15,484 nucleotides of DNA from Burkholderiales bacterium (lineage in GTDB: Bacteria; Pseudomonadota; Gammaproteobacteria; Burkholderiales; Casimicrobiaceae): contig JAICVH010000012.1 of the NCBI GenBank assembly GCA_025935435.1, positions 1 to 15,484 of the forward strand, read 5' to 3'. The position numbers and the translations under genes were made by a program. The notes beneath the pieces were generated by a model, which was not told the origin of the DNA, did no database searches, and saw nothing but the letters and a program-made list of their open reading frames with translations. Below are positions 1-7,991 of this stretch, one piece after another. Numbering within the stretch: the stretch's first letter is position 1; every line of letters begins with the position of its first letter.

Positions 1-854
1 CCGCGGCTGCGAATCCCGATCGCCTGGACGCCTTCGGCGCCGATCTTCGCGACCCAATCGCCGCGACCGGCCTGCATCAACGCGAGGTCGCTGCGATGCT
101 CGCCGGACACCATCCCGGGGTGCTTCATCATCGCATCGGCGAGGATGCGCGGTGCCATACCGTAGTCGGGATCGACATCCGCGCTCGCGAACCGCGCAAA
201 CGCCCGCGCCAGCGCGGCGAGCGGTACCGCGTAGTTGGGCGCTGAGCAGCCGTCGATGCCGCTCACCAAGCGTTGCTCGGCCACGCCGGTGAAAGTCGCG
301 ACCGCGCGGCGAATCGCGGCCTGCAACGGATGATCGAAGGCGAGATAGTCGGCCTTGGATTCGCCGCATTGCTCGCACCACGCGAGCATCCCGCTGTGCT
401 TGCCCGAGCAGTTGTGCTGCAGCGGCGAATACGGCGGCGGCGGCGGCAATTCGCCGCGCGCTTCGTAGAACCCGGGCGCGTGCGTGCCGCACTGCAGATC
501 GGCCGCGGTACAGCGGGCGCGTGCGAGCATGTCCGCGACCGCCTCGACGTGGCGCGGCTCGCCCGAATGGCTCGCGCACATCAACGCGATCTGCGCTTGC
601 GCAAATCCGAAACGCTCGACGCCGCCGGCCGCCGTGAACGGCAACGCCTGCAACGGCTTCAGCGCGCTGCGCGTGAACGTCGGCGTGAACGGGTCACCCG
701 CCGCGTGGAGCACGCGGCCGTTGCGATCGACGACGGCCACTGCGCCGAAATGGACGCTTTCGACGATGCCGCCGCGTGTCACTTCGGACAGCGGCGCGGG
801 CGCGTAGACCGGGGAAACTGCAGGCATCGAGGCGATTGCAGGCAAAACCCGCAT
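1..854 (-). CDS. L-asparaginase, Rhizobium etli type (asparaginase II family), 3' end cut by window edge
   Basis: Predicted to hydrolyse L-asparagine to aspartate and ammonium, probably in the cytoplasm, since no signal peptide is visible. The frame is open for 284 codons and runs off the left edge; family members are roughly 330-360 residues, so the C-terminal part is missing. Visible motifs, numbered from the start at 854, are SALK (Ser63, Lys66), CASHSGE (Ser95), HNCSGKHSGM (Cys149, Lys152), DGCSAPNYAVPL (Cys203) and AKIGAEGV (Lys270). In the R. etli enzyme a Ser-x-x-Lys pair, a second serine, and a zinc site of two cysteines and a lysine are known to be essential, and the spacing here matches. 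A run of five prolines precedes the zinc-site motif. Two in-frame ATGs are possible, at 854 and 827. I chose 854 because AGGCG lies 3 nt upstream of it and no such site precedes 827; the 827 start gives an N-terminus closer to family length. prpE ends 19 nt upstream, so co-transcription is likely. Confidence 0.86.
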   Translation of the reverse strand, partial: MRVLPAIASMPAVSPVYAPAPLSEVTRGGIVESVHFGAVAVVDRNGRVLHAAGDPFTPTFTRSALKPLQALPFTAAGGVERFGFAQAQIALMCASHSGEPRHVEAVADMLARARCTAADLQCGTHAPGFYEARGELPPPPPYSPLQHNCSGKHSGMLAWCEQCGESKADYLAFDHPLQAAIRRAVATFTGVAEQRLVSGIDGCSAPNYAVPLAALARAFARFASADVDPDYGMAPRILADAMMKHPGMVSGEHRSDLALMQAGRGDWVAKIGAEGVQAIGIRSR

Positions 855-873
855 TATCGCCTATCGATCTGCG

Positions 874-2775
874 TCAGCCGCTTGCCCCGAGCGCTGCGCG
901 GATCTGGTCGAGCGCGCCCGGATCCTCGATCGTCGTGAGGTCGCCCGGGTCGCGCGCTTCGGCCAGCGCCTGGATCGAGCGGCGCAGGAGCTTCCCCGAG
1001 CGCGTCTTCGGCAGTAGCGTCACGAAATGGACGGTCGACGGGCGAGCAATGGCCCCGAGTTCACGGTCGACGGTCTGCAATACCTCGCGCCGCATGCTGT
1101 CCGCCTGCGCGGCGTTCGCGACCCGCGTTGGGTCCTTGGCCACGGCAAACGCGATCGGTACCTGCCCTTTCACCTCGTCATGGATGCCGACGACCGCGAC
1201 TTCGGCGATCCCCGGATGCGCCTGCACGGCTTCCTCGATCTCGCGCGTGCCGATCCGATGTCCTGCGACGTTGATGACGTCGTCGGTGCGGCCGAGCACG
1301 AAATAGTAGCCATCGGCGTCGCGCGTCGCCCAGTCGAACGTCGAATACAGCTGCCGCCCGGGAATCGTCGAAAAATACGTCGACACGAAGCGCTCGTCGT
1401 TGCCCCAGACCGTTGTCATGCAGCCGGGAGGCAGCGGCGGTGCAATCGTCAGGACGCCCTTTTCTCCGACCGCGACATCCCGGCCGGTCGCGCCGTCGAC
1501 GAGCTTGACGTCGTAGCCGTACACCGGAAACGACGGCGATCCGAATTTGCGCGGCGTGTCCTCGACGCCGAGCTGCGCGGCGAGAATCGGCCAACCCGTC
1601 TCCGTCTGCCAGTAGTTGTCGACGATGGCGACGCCGAGCGCGTCGGCGGCCCACCGCGCCGTCGGTTCGTCCAGCGGCTCGCCGGCCAGGAACAGGTAGC
1701 GCAACGAGGACAGGTCGTGACGGCGCATGAACGACACGTCCTGCTTCTTCAGCACGCGCGTCGCCGTCGGCGAACTGAACATCGTCCTGACCTGGTGCGT
1801 CTCGACGATCTTCCACCAGATTCCCGCGTCGGGGCGGATCGGCAGGCCTTCGTAGAGAATCGTCGGCGAGCCGTTGATCAGCGGTCCGTAGACGATGTAC
1901 GAGTGGCCGACCACCCATCCGATATCACTGGTGCAGAACATCGTCTCGCCCGGCTGCAGGCAGAAGATGCGGCGCATCGATGATGCAAGCGCGACCGCGT
2001 AGCCGCCCGTGTCGCGCTGCACGCCCTTAGGCTGGCCGGTCGTCCCCGACGTGAACAGGATGTACGACGGCTCCGAGGATTCGAGCCACTCGCAAGGCAC
2101 GCGCGCACCGGCGTGTTCGCGGCGCAGCGCTGCGTAATCGACGTCGCGGCCGGCGTTCATCACGAGCGACGCATCGAGTCCGCGGTTGACCAGAATCACC
2201 TTGCGCGGCGGGTGACGCGCGATGCGCAGCGCCTCGTCGACGAGCGGCTTGTACGCGATCACCTTGCCGCTGCGCATGCCGGCATCGGCGGTGATCATCA
2301 TCGCGGGCTTCGCATCGTCGATGCGTGTTGCGAGGCTCGCTGCGGCAAAGCCGCCAAACACGACCGAATGGATCGCGCCGATGCGCGCGCAGGCGAGCAT
2401 CGCGAACACCGCTTCAACGATCATCGGCATGTAGATCAGCACCCGGTCGCCGCGTCCGACGCCATGCGCCGTGAGCATCGCGGCGACGCAGTTGACCTCG
2501 TCGTGAAGCTCGGCGTACGTGTACTGCGCCTGCTGGTCGGTCTCCGTCGAGATGTAGATCAGCGCCGGCTGATCGGCACGTCCGGCAAGATGGCGATCGA
2601 CCGCGTTGTGACAGAGGTTCGTGCGCCCGCCGACGAACCATTTCGCAAACGGTGGCCGCGAATAGTCGAGCACCGATGCGAACGGCGCTTCCCAGTCGAT
2701 GAGCCGTGCCTCGTCGCGCCAGAAATTCTCGCGGTCGGTGAGGGAGCGGTCGTGGAAACTCGAATACGTCGTCAT
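874..2775 (-). CDS. prpE: Propionyl-CoA synthetase (propionate--CoA ligase)
   Basis: This 633-residue acyl-CoA synthetase of the ANL (AMP-forming) superfamily activates propionate with ATP and CoA to propionyl-CoA, AMP and pyrophosphate in the cytoplasm. An ACS-type N-terminal segment covers about residues 5-60. The P-loop is TSGTTGQPKG (242-251), the adenylate motif is DNYWQTETGWP (386-396), and the hinge region is GRTDDVINVAGHR (495-507). The C-terminal TRSGKLLRR carries the catalytic, acetylation-prone Lys595. The length and the N-terminus (FHDRSLTDRENFW...ARLIDW) fit PrpE better than acetyl-CoA synthetase, which is nearer 650 residues. In-frame TAG lies three codons upstream of the ATG, so the start is fixed, although no good ribosome binding site is seen. 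acuI ends 25 nt upstream. No prpB, prpC or prpD (methylcitrate cycle) is nearby. Propionate as main substrate is a family inference; related enzymes also accept acrylate or 3-hydroxypropionate. Confidence 0.93.
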   Translation of the reverse strand: MTTYSSFHDRSLTDRENFWRDEARLIDWEAPFASVLDYSRPPFAKWFVGGRTNLCHNAVDRHLAGRADQPALIYISTETDQQAQYTYAELHDEVNCVAAMLTAHGVGRGDRVLIYMPMIVEAVFAMLACARIGAIHSVVFGGFAAASLATRIDDAKPAMMITADAGMRSGKVIAYKPLVDEALRIARHPPRKVILVNRGLDASLVMNAGRDVDYAALRREHAGARVPCEWLESSEPSYILFTSGTTGQPKGVQRDTGGYAVALASSMRRIFCLQPGETMFCTSDIGWVVGHSYIVYGPLINGSPTILYEGLPIRPDAGIWWKIVETHQVRTMFSSPTATRVLKKQDVSFMRRHDLSSLRYLFLAGEPLDEPTARWAADALGVAIVDNYWQTETGWPILAAQLGVEDTPRKFGSPSFPVYGYDVKLVDGATGRDVAVGEKGVLTIAPPLPPGCMTTVWGNDERFVSTYFSTIPGRQLYSTFDWATRDADGYYFVLGRTDDVINVAGHRIGTREIEEAVQAHPGIAEVAVVGIHDEVKGQVPIAFAVAKDPTRVANAAQADSMRREVLQTVDRELGAIARPSTVHFVTLLPKTRSGKLLRRSIQALAEARDPGDLTTIEDPGALDQIRAALGASG

Positions 2776-2800
2776 GGCGGGCTACAGGACTTCTCGCTCC

Positions 2801-3805
2801 TCACGGGTGACTGTCCATTCCCACTCGCACCACTGTCCGTCCGCGCGCCATCCCCTTCAGATACGCATCGAAATGCGTCGGCAGGTCGTCGAAGTCGATC
2901 GTGCGCACTTCATCGTGCACACGGTCCGGACGCCAGTCGACGGCGAGCTTGTTCCAGAGCGTCTGCCGCAGCGACATCGGGCAATTCGCGCTGTCGGTGC
3001 CGAGCAGATGCACGCCGCGCAGGATGAATGGCGCGACCGTCGTACTGAGCTTCATGTCGGCGGCAAGCCCCACCGCGGCGACGGTGCCTGCGATCTTCGA
3101 CGTCGCGAGCAGCCATGCGAGCACGTCACCGCCGAGGTTGTCCACGGCACCCGCCCAGGTCGCCTTTTCGAGCGGTCGGACGCTCGAAAGCTCGAGCGAC
3201 GAGCGCAGCATCACGTCACGAGCGCCGATGCGCCGCAGGTAGTCGGCTTCGCGCTGCTTGCCGGTGATCGCCACGACGTCGTAGCCCTGCTTCGCGAGGA
3301 TTTCGATCGCAACCGAACCGACGCCACCCGTTGCACCGGTGACCGCAACGGGGCCCGCCGCCGGTGCAAGGCCGTTGTGCTGCATCAGGTGAATCGCGAG
3401 CGCCGCGGTGAAACCGGCGGTGCCGAGCGTCATCGCGTCGAACGCCGTCATGCTCTCGGGCCGGCGCACGATCCAGTCTCCCGGGACGCGCACGTATTCG
3501 GCGTAACCACCGTCATGCGACACGCCGAGTTCGTAGCCGGTGACGATCACCTTGTCGCCGCGCTTCCATCGCGCGTCCTTGCTCGATTCGACGGTCCCTG
3601 CCATGTCGATGCCGGCGACCGTCGGAAACTTGCGCATGATCTTGCCGGCACCGCCGTAGGACAGCGCATCCTTGTAGTTGATCGTCGAGTATTTGGTGCG
3701 GATGACGACGTCGCCCGGATCGAGATCCTCGAGCGACATGTCCACGAAGCGACTGGACACGACCTTGTCCTGTTCGAACGTGCGGTACGCCTTGAATGTC
3801 TGCAC
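2801..3805 (-). CDS. acuI: Acrylyl-CoA reductase (NADPH), YhdH/AcuI family zinc-free MDR oxidoreductase
   Basis: This 334-residue medium-chain dehydrogenase/reductase has the layout of the YhdH/AcuI family, whose studied members reduce the toxic electrophile acrylyl-CoA to propionyl-CoA with NADPH. Seen here are an N-terminal GroES-like domain with YSTINYKDAL (39-48) and GIDMAGTV (65-72), then a Rossmann fold whose nucleotide-binding turn is TGATGGVGS (156-164). The cysteine/histidine sites of zinc-dependent alcohol dehydrogenases are absent, as expected. The start is GTG at 3805, supported by AAGGAG six bases upstream. It sits 38 nt after zapE and 25 nt before prpE. Because PrpE also yields propionyl-CoA, the neighbours support an acrylate, 3-hydroxypropionate or propionate role over a generic quinone oxidoreductase. 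Substrate is inferred, not shown. Confidence 0.88.
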   Translation of the reverse strand: MQTFKAYRTFEQDKVVSSRFVDMSLEDLDPGDVVIRTKYSTINYKDALSYGGAGKIMRKFPTVAGIDMAGTVESSKDARWKRGDKVIVTGYELGVSHDGGYAEYVRVPGDWIVRRPESMTAFDAMTLGTAGFTAALAIHLMQHNGLAPAAGPVAVTGATGGVGSVAIEILAKQGYDVVAITGKQREADYLRRIGARDVMLRSSLELSSVRPLEKATWAGAVDNLGGDVLAWLLATSKIAGTVAAVGLAADMKLSTTVAPFILRGVHLLGTDSANCPMSLRQTLWNKLAVDWRPDRVHDEVRTIDFDDLPTHFDAYLKGMARGRTVVRVGMDSHP

Positions 3806-3811
3806 CGGAGT

Positions 3812-3817
3812 CTCCTT
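3812..3817 (-). promoter_or_regulatory. Ribosome binding site fixing the GTG start of acuI
   Basis: The minus strand reads AAGGAG, then six bases, then GTG. This is the best Shine-Dalgarno match in the window and supports GTG at 3805 as the acuI start. Confidence 0.8.
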
Positions 3818-3843
3818 GGTCGTTGGCGGGCGATGAAGGTGAG

Positions 3844-4992
3844 CTACGTCGAGGCGTTCGCATCGTCACCGGCGGTGACGTGTGGAAGCGCCATGTAATC
3901 GCGACTGCGCATTTCGATCAGGCGGCTGACCGTGCGCGGAAATTCCCATGCGTTCGGCCCCTCCCTGTACAACGCGTCGGCCGGCACGGCGGCGGAAGCC
4001 ACGAGCTTCACGCGATGATCGTACAGGATGTCGACGAGCCAGGTGAAGCGCCGCGCCTGGTCCGCGCTGGCAGCGTCCATCCTGGGAATGTCGGACAGGA
4101 ACACGACGGCGAAGCGCCGCGCGAGCTCCAGATAGTCGCGCTGTGACCGCGGACCGTCGCAGAGCGCGCGGAAGTCGAACCAGACCATGCCGCCGGCGCG
4201 CAACCGCGCCGCAATCGCCCGGCCCTCGATCATCACCTGCGTCGTCTCGTTCGGGCCGCTGCGCATCGCCTCGAAAGCGGTCGCCATCGCGGCGTCGGCT
4301 GCGGGTCCCGCGGGAACGTGGTACGTGTCGACGTGTTCGAGCGCGCGCAGGCGATAGTCGACGCCCGCGTCGACTTCGACGACATCCAGCCATTCCTTGA
4401 TGAGTGCGATCGCAGGCAGGAAGCGTTCCCGCAGCAGGCCGTGCTGCCACAGGTCGTCGGGTGCGTAGTTCGACGTCGTGACGAGCACGACGCCGTTGCC
4501 GAACAGCCCGTCGAGCAGCCGGCCGAGGATCATCGCATCGGCGATGTCGTTGACGTGGAACTCGTCGAAACAGACGAGCCGATGACGATGCGCGATTTGG
4601 GCGGCGACCTTCACCAGCGGGTCGGGCGCGTCCTTGACCGCGCGCAGCGCTTCGTGCACGTCGCGCATGAACGCATGAAAGTGGACGCGCGTCTTGCGCC
4701 GGATCGGCACCGTGGCGAAGAAACTGTCCATCAGCAGGCTCTTGCCGCGGCCGACGCCGCCCCACAGGTAGACGCCCCGTGGAACGCCGGGCGCAGCGAA
4801 CAGCCGACGCAACGGCGATTTCCGCGCATTCCGGAAAGCGACGAGCTCGTCTGCGAGCTGCTGCAACCGATCCAGCGCGGCGATCTGCGCGTGATCGAGG
4901 GTCGCGCGCCGCTGGTCGAGCAGCGGCTCGAGATAATCGATGAGGCCGCCGTGGCGGCGCGAGATCTGGCCCGGGTCTTCCGCGCCGATCAT
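3844..4992 (-). CDS. zapE: Cell division protein ZapE (AFG1-like ATPase)
   Basis: This 382-residue P-loop ATPase belongs to the AFG1/ZapE family. In E. coli, ZapE associates with the FtsZ ring during constriction and matters under low oxygen or heat; the eukaryotic relative AFG1/LACE1 is mitochondrial and linked to turnover of respiratory subunits. Visible here are Walker A GGVGRGKS (78-85), Walker B LVCFDEF (139-145, Asp143-Glu144), the sensor-like VTTSN (171-175), the conserved HFHAFM after Walker A, and the family signature FLSDIPRM...RRFTWLVDILYDHR towards the C-terminus. The length is normal. The ATG at 4992 is the only ATG in its frame before an upstream TGA, and no clear Shine-Dalgarno site is visible. 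It lies 33 nt after lpd and 38 nt before acuI, so it probably shares the TCA transcript. Protein identity is secure; its partner in this organism is not known. Confidence 0.94.
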   Translation of the reverse strand: MIGAEDPGQISRRHGGLIDYLEPLLDQRRATLDHAQIAALDRLQQLADELVAFRNARKSPLRRLFAAPGVPRGVYLWGGVGRGKSLLMDSFFATVPIRRKTRVHFHAFMRDVHEALRAVKDAPDPLVKVAAQIAHRHRLVCFDEFHVNDIADAMILGRLLDGLFGNGVVLVTTSNYAPDDLWQHGLLRERFLPAIALIKEWLDVVEVDAGVDYRLRALEHVDTYHVPAGPAADAAMATAFEAMRSGPNETTQVMIEGRAIAARLRAGGMVWFDFRALCDGPRSQRDYLELARRFAVVFLSDIPRMDAASADQARRFTWLVDILYDHRVKLVASAAVPADALYREGPNAWEFPRTVSRLIEMRSRDYMALPHVTAGDDANAST

Positions 4993-5025
4993 GCGCGGCC
5001 GCGACGAGCGGTCATCGAACGTGAA

Positions 5026-6459
5026 TCAGAGGTTGAGCGTGCGTTTGTCGACGGCCAACGCCGCTTCGCGCGTGACTTCGGAAAGCGTCGGATGGGCATG
5101 GCAAATGCGCGCGATGTCCTCACTCGACGCGCCGAATTCCATCGCCACGACGCCTTCGGCGATCAGTTCGCTCGCCTGCGGGCCGATCACGTGCATGCCG
5201 AGGATCCGATCGGTCCGCGCGTCCGCGAGAATCTTGACGAAGCCAGTCGTGTCCCCGAGCGCACGCGCGCGGCCGTTCGCCGAGAATGGAAACGTCCCCG
5301 CGCGGTAAGCAACGCCGTCCTGTTTCAGTTGCCGCTCGGTCTTCCCCACCCACGCGATCTCGGGCGACGTGTAGATCACCCACGGAATGGTGTTGAAGTC
5401 GACGTGGCCGTGCTGGCCAGCGATGCGTTCCGCGACGGCAACGCCTTCGTCTTCCGCCTTGTGCGCGAGCATCGGTCCGCGGACGACGTCACCGATCGCC
5501 CAGACGTCCTTCAGGCTGGTGCGACACTCGTCGTCGACGTCGATGAAGCCGCGTGCATCGAGCTTGAGGCCGACCGTTTCGGCGCCGAGTCCGGCGGTGT
5601 TCGGTGCGCGCCCGATCGAAACGATCAACCGGTCGAACTTTGCCGACTGCGTTGCCCCGCCTGCATCGGTGTACTCGACGGTGACCTGGTCGTCGCCGAC
5701 GCGTACTGCACCGATCTTCGCACCGAGCACGATCGCGATGCCCTGCTTCGCGAACGCCTTCTGCGCCTCCTTCGCAACCGCTTCATCGGCGGCGCCGAGA
5801 AAACTCGGCAGTGCCTCGAGCATCGTGACGTCCGAGCCGAGCCGACGCCACACGCTGCCCATCTCGAGGCCGACGACGCCGGCGCCGACGACCCCAAGTC
5901 GCTTCGGGACGTCGGGAATCGCAAGCGCGCCCGCATTGTCGAGGACGCGGACGTTGTCGAACGCGACGCCAGGCAATGCTCGCGGCACCGAGCCGGTCGC
6001 CACGATGACGTGACGGCCGGTGATGGTCGTCGCGCCCGGACCCTCGATGGTGATGCGCCAGCGATCGCCATCCTTGCCGGCGAACGCGCCACGGCCGTGG
6101 AACGAAGCAATCCTGTTCTTTTTGAACAGGTACGCGATGCCGTCGTTGTTCTGCGCGACGACCTTGTCCTTGCGCGCGAGCATCTTCGCGACGTCCATCG
6201 ACAGGCCTTCGATGCGAATGCCGTGGTCGGCGAACGCGTGACCCGCGTGCGCGAAGTTCTCCGACGATTGCAGCAGCGCCTTCGATGGAATGCAACCGAC
6301 GTTCGTGCAGGTGCCGCCGAGTGCAGGCTTGTCGCCGGCGCGCGTCCAGTCATCGATGCATGCGGTCGCAAAGCCGAGCTGCGCGGCGCGAATCGCAGCG
6401 ATGTAGCCGCCGGGGCCGCCGCCGATGACGACGACGTCGAATTGCTGCGGATCAGCCAT
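5026..6459 (-). CDS. lpd: Dihydrolipoamide dehydrogenase, E3 of 2-oxoglutarate dehydrogenase
   Basis: This 477-residue flavoprotein reoxidises the dihydrolipoyl arm of the E2 subunit and passes electrons through FAD to NAD+. The FAD-binding GGGPGGYIAAIRAAQLG begins at residue 13. The redox disulfide motif GGTCTNVGCIPSK gives Cys51 and Cys56. The NAD-binding glycine motif is VVGAGVVGLEMG (190-201), and the second FAD motif is AIGDV (321-325). The dimerisation domain ends with HAHPTLSE, giving the catalytic His456 and Glu461. All key residues are intact and the length is standard. It lies 88 nt downstream of sucB and 33 nt upstream of zapE, which marks it as the E3 dedicated to the 2-oxoglutarate complex (often named odhL in betaproteobacteria). 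Whether it also serves pyruvate dehydrogenase cannot be told from this window. Confidence 0.96.
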   Translation of the reverse strand: MADPQQFDVVVIGGGPGGYIAAIRAAQLGFATACIDDWTRAGDKPALGGTCTNVGCIPSKALLQSSENFAHAGHAFADHGIRIEGLSMDVAKMLARKDKVVAQNNDGIAYLFKKNRIASFHGRGAFAGKDGDRWRITIEGPGATTITGRHVIVATGSVPRALPGVAFDNVRVLDNAGALAIPDVPKRLGVVGAGVVGLEMGSVWRRLGSDVTMLEALPSFLGAADEAVAKEAQKAFAKQGIAIVLGAKIGAVRVGDDQVTVEYTDAGGATQSAKFDRLIVSIGRAPNTAGLGAETVGLKLDARGFIDVDDECRTSLKDVWAIGDVVRGPMLAHKAEDEGVAVAERIAGQHGHVDFNTIPWVIYTSPEIAWVGKTERQLKQDGVAYRAGTFPFSANGRARALGDTTGFVKILADARTDRILGMHVIGPQASELIAEGVVAMEFGASSEDIARICHAHPTLSEVTREAALAVDKRTLNL

Positions 6460-6547
6460 GCAGAACGGGTTGCATCATCGGGAAGGACGACGCCAGCGTG
6501 GGCCGGGAGAGCGGCTGCAATCGCGATCGGTCACCGCACGCTTCCAC

Positions 6548-7885
6548 TCAAAGATCGAGCAGCAAACGAGCCGGATCCTCGAGCGCTTCCTTGATCGCGA
6601 CGAGCGAAAGCACCGCTTCGCGGCCGTCGATGATCCGGTGATCGTACGACTGGGCCAGATAGTTGATGGGCCGCACGACGACCTGGCCGTTCTCGACGAC
6701 CGGCCGGTCACGCGTCGCATGCACGCCGAGGATCGCCGATTGCGGCGGATTGATGATCGGCGTCGACAGCATCGAACCGAACACGCCGCCGTTGCTGATC
6801 GTGTACGTCCCTCCGGTCAGCTCTTCGAGCGTCAGCTTGCCTTCCTGCGCGCGCTTGCCGAAGTCACCAATCTGCTTCTCGATGTCGGCGATCGATAGCT
6901 GGTCGGCATCGCGAACGATCGGCACGACGAGCCCGCGCGGTGTGCCGACGGCGATGCCGATGTCGTAGTAGCCGTGATAGACGATGTCATTCCCGTCGAT
7001 CGACGCATTGACGAGCGGAAACTTCTTCAGCGCGTGCACGGCGGCCTTCACGAAAAAGCCCATGAAGCCGAGCTTGACGCCGTGCTCCTTCTCGAAGCGT
7101 TCCTTGTAGCGGTTGCGCAGCTCGATGATCGGCTGCATGTTGACTTCGTTGAACGTCGTGAGGATCGCCGCCGTCGATTGCGATTCGACGAGGCGCTCGG
7201 CGATCCGCGCGCGGAGCCGCGACATCGGCACGCGTTGCTCGGGCCGCGCGCCGAGGTCTCCGCGAGCTTGAACCGGCGGTGCCTTCGCCGCTGGGGCTGC
7301 AGGTGCCGTCGGCGCCCGTGCGGTCGCTGGTTGCGGAGGGGCTGCCGTCGCTTGCGCCGACGGCGCCGCTTCGCGCGCGCGCACGGCGTCCGCGACGTCG
7401 CCCTTCGTGATGCGCCCTCCGCGGCCGGTTCCCGTGACCGCCGACGCGGCGACGCCTTCGTCCGCCATCATCTTGCGCGCCGCAGGAAGCGCCGCAGCCC
7501 CCTCGGTTGGACGCGACGGCGTCGCGGCGGCCGCCGTTGCTGCCGTTGCCGCGGAAGCGGCCGGACGCGAAGGCGACACGCTTGCGGCCTGCGGCGCGCT
7601 TGCGGTCGGTGCCTCGCCGGCGCCCGCTTTGGGTGCGGCCGCCTTTCCATCCGTATCGATGACCGCGATCACATCGTTCGACGTGACGGTCGATCCGTCG
7701 GGTCGCGTGATTTCGGTCAGCACGCCGTCACCCGGCGCCGGCAGCTCCAGCACGACCTTGTCGGTTTCGATGTCGATCAGGTTCTCGTCGCGCCTGACCG
7801 CCTCGCCGGGCTTCTTGTGCCAATTGACGAGCGTCGCTTCGGCGACCGACTCCGGCAGTTGGGGAACCTTGACTTCGATTCTCAT
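6548..7885 (-). CDS. sucB: Dihydrolipoyllysine succinyltransferase, E2 of 2-oxoglutarate dehydrogenase
   Basis: This 445-residue E2 core protein accepts the succinyl group from SucA on its lipoyl arm and transfers it to CoA, forming succinyl-CoA. Domains in order are a single lipoyl domain (about 2-78, with lipoyl Lys43 in ETDKVVLE), an Ala/Pro-rich linker (about 80-130), a peripheral subunit-binding domain for E1/E3 (about 131-168, ending GRGGRITKGDV), a second Ala/Pro-rich linker (about 170-210), and the catalytic domain (about 215-445). The active-site motif SYDHRIIDG gives His416 and Asp420. A single lipoyl domain and N-terminal EVKVPQLPESV are typical of succinyl- rather than acetyltransferases. 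It starts 106 nt after sucA and ends 88 nt before lpd; GAGAG lies a short distance upstream of the ATG. Nothing is broken. Confidence 0.96.
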   Translation of the reverse strand: MRIEVKVPQLPESVAEATLVNWHKKPGEAVRRDENLIDIETDKVVLELPAPGDGVLTEITRPDGSTVTSNDVIAVIDTDGKAAAPKAGAGEAPTASAPQAASVSPSRPAASAATAATAAAATPSRPTEGAAALPAARKMMADEGVAASAVTGTGRGGRITKGDVADAVRAREAAPSAQATAAPPQPATARAPTAPAAPAAKAPPVQARGDLGARPEQRVPMSRLRARIAERLVESQSTAAILTTFNEVNMQPIIELRNRYKERFEKEHGVKLGFMGFFVKAAVHALKKFPLVNASIDGNDIVYHGYYDIGIAVGTPRGLVVPIVRDADQLSIADIEKQIGDFGKRAQEGKLTLEELTGGTYTISNGGVFGSMLSTPIINPPQSAILGVHATRDRPVVENGQVVVRPINYLAQSYDHRIIDGREAVLSLVAIKEALEDPARLLLDL

Positions 7886-7991
7886 CGGAGCACTCTCGTT
7901 GTCATCGCTGCGGTGTCGCCGTCGTCACCGGTGTCGAAGCTGCAATATCGCTCAGGGGGACTGCACGAATAACAACTCCCACACCTTGCGT

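Noticed and set aside
6460..6547. 88 nt spacer between sucB and lpd as a site for a small RNA or gene
   Set aside because: No open frame with a ribosome site, no strong stem and no repeat were seen; it appears to be plain spacer.
4318..6594. Long plus-strand open frame (758 codons) opposite zapE and lpd
   Set aside because: It is antisense to two well-supported genes, its product is rich in Arg, Asp, Val and His with no recognisable motif, and long antisense frames are expected opposite GC-rich genes with G or C in third positions.
7886..7991. Possible internal promoter before sucB
   Set aside because: A TTATTC and GATATT pair with 17 bp spacing can be picked out in a locally AT-richer patch on the minus strand, but the match to sigma-70 boxes is poor and betaproteobacterial promoters are hard to call by eye.
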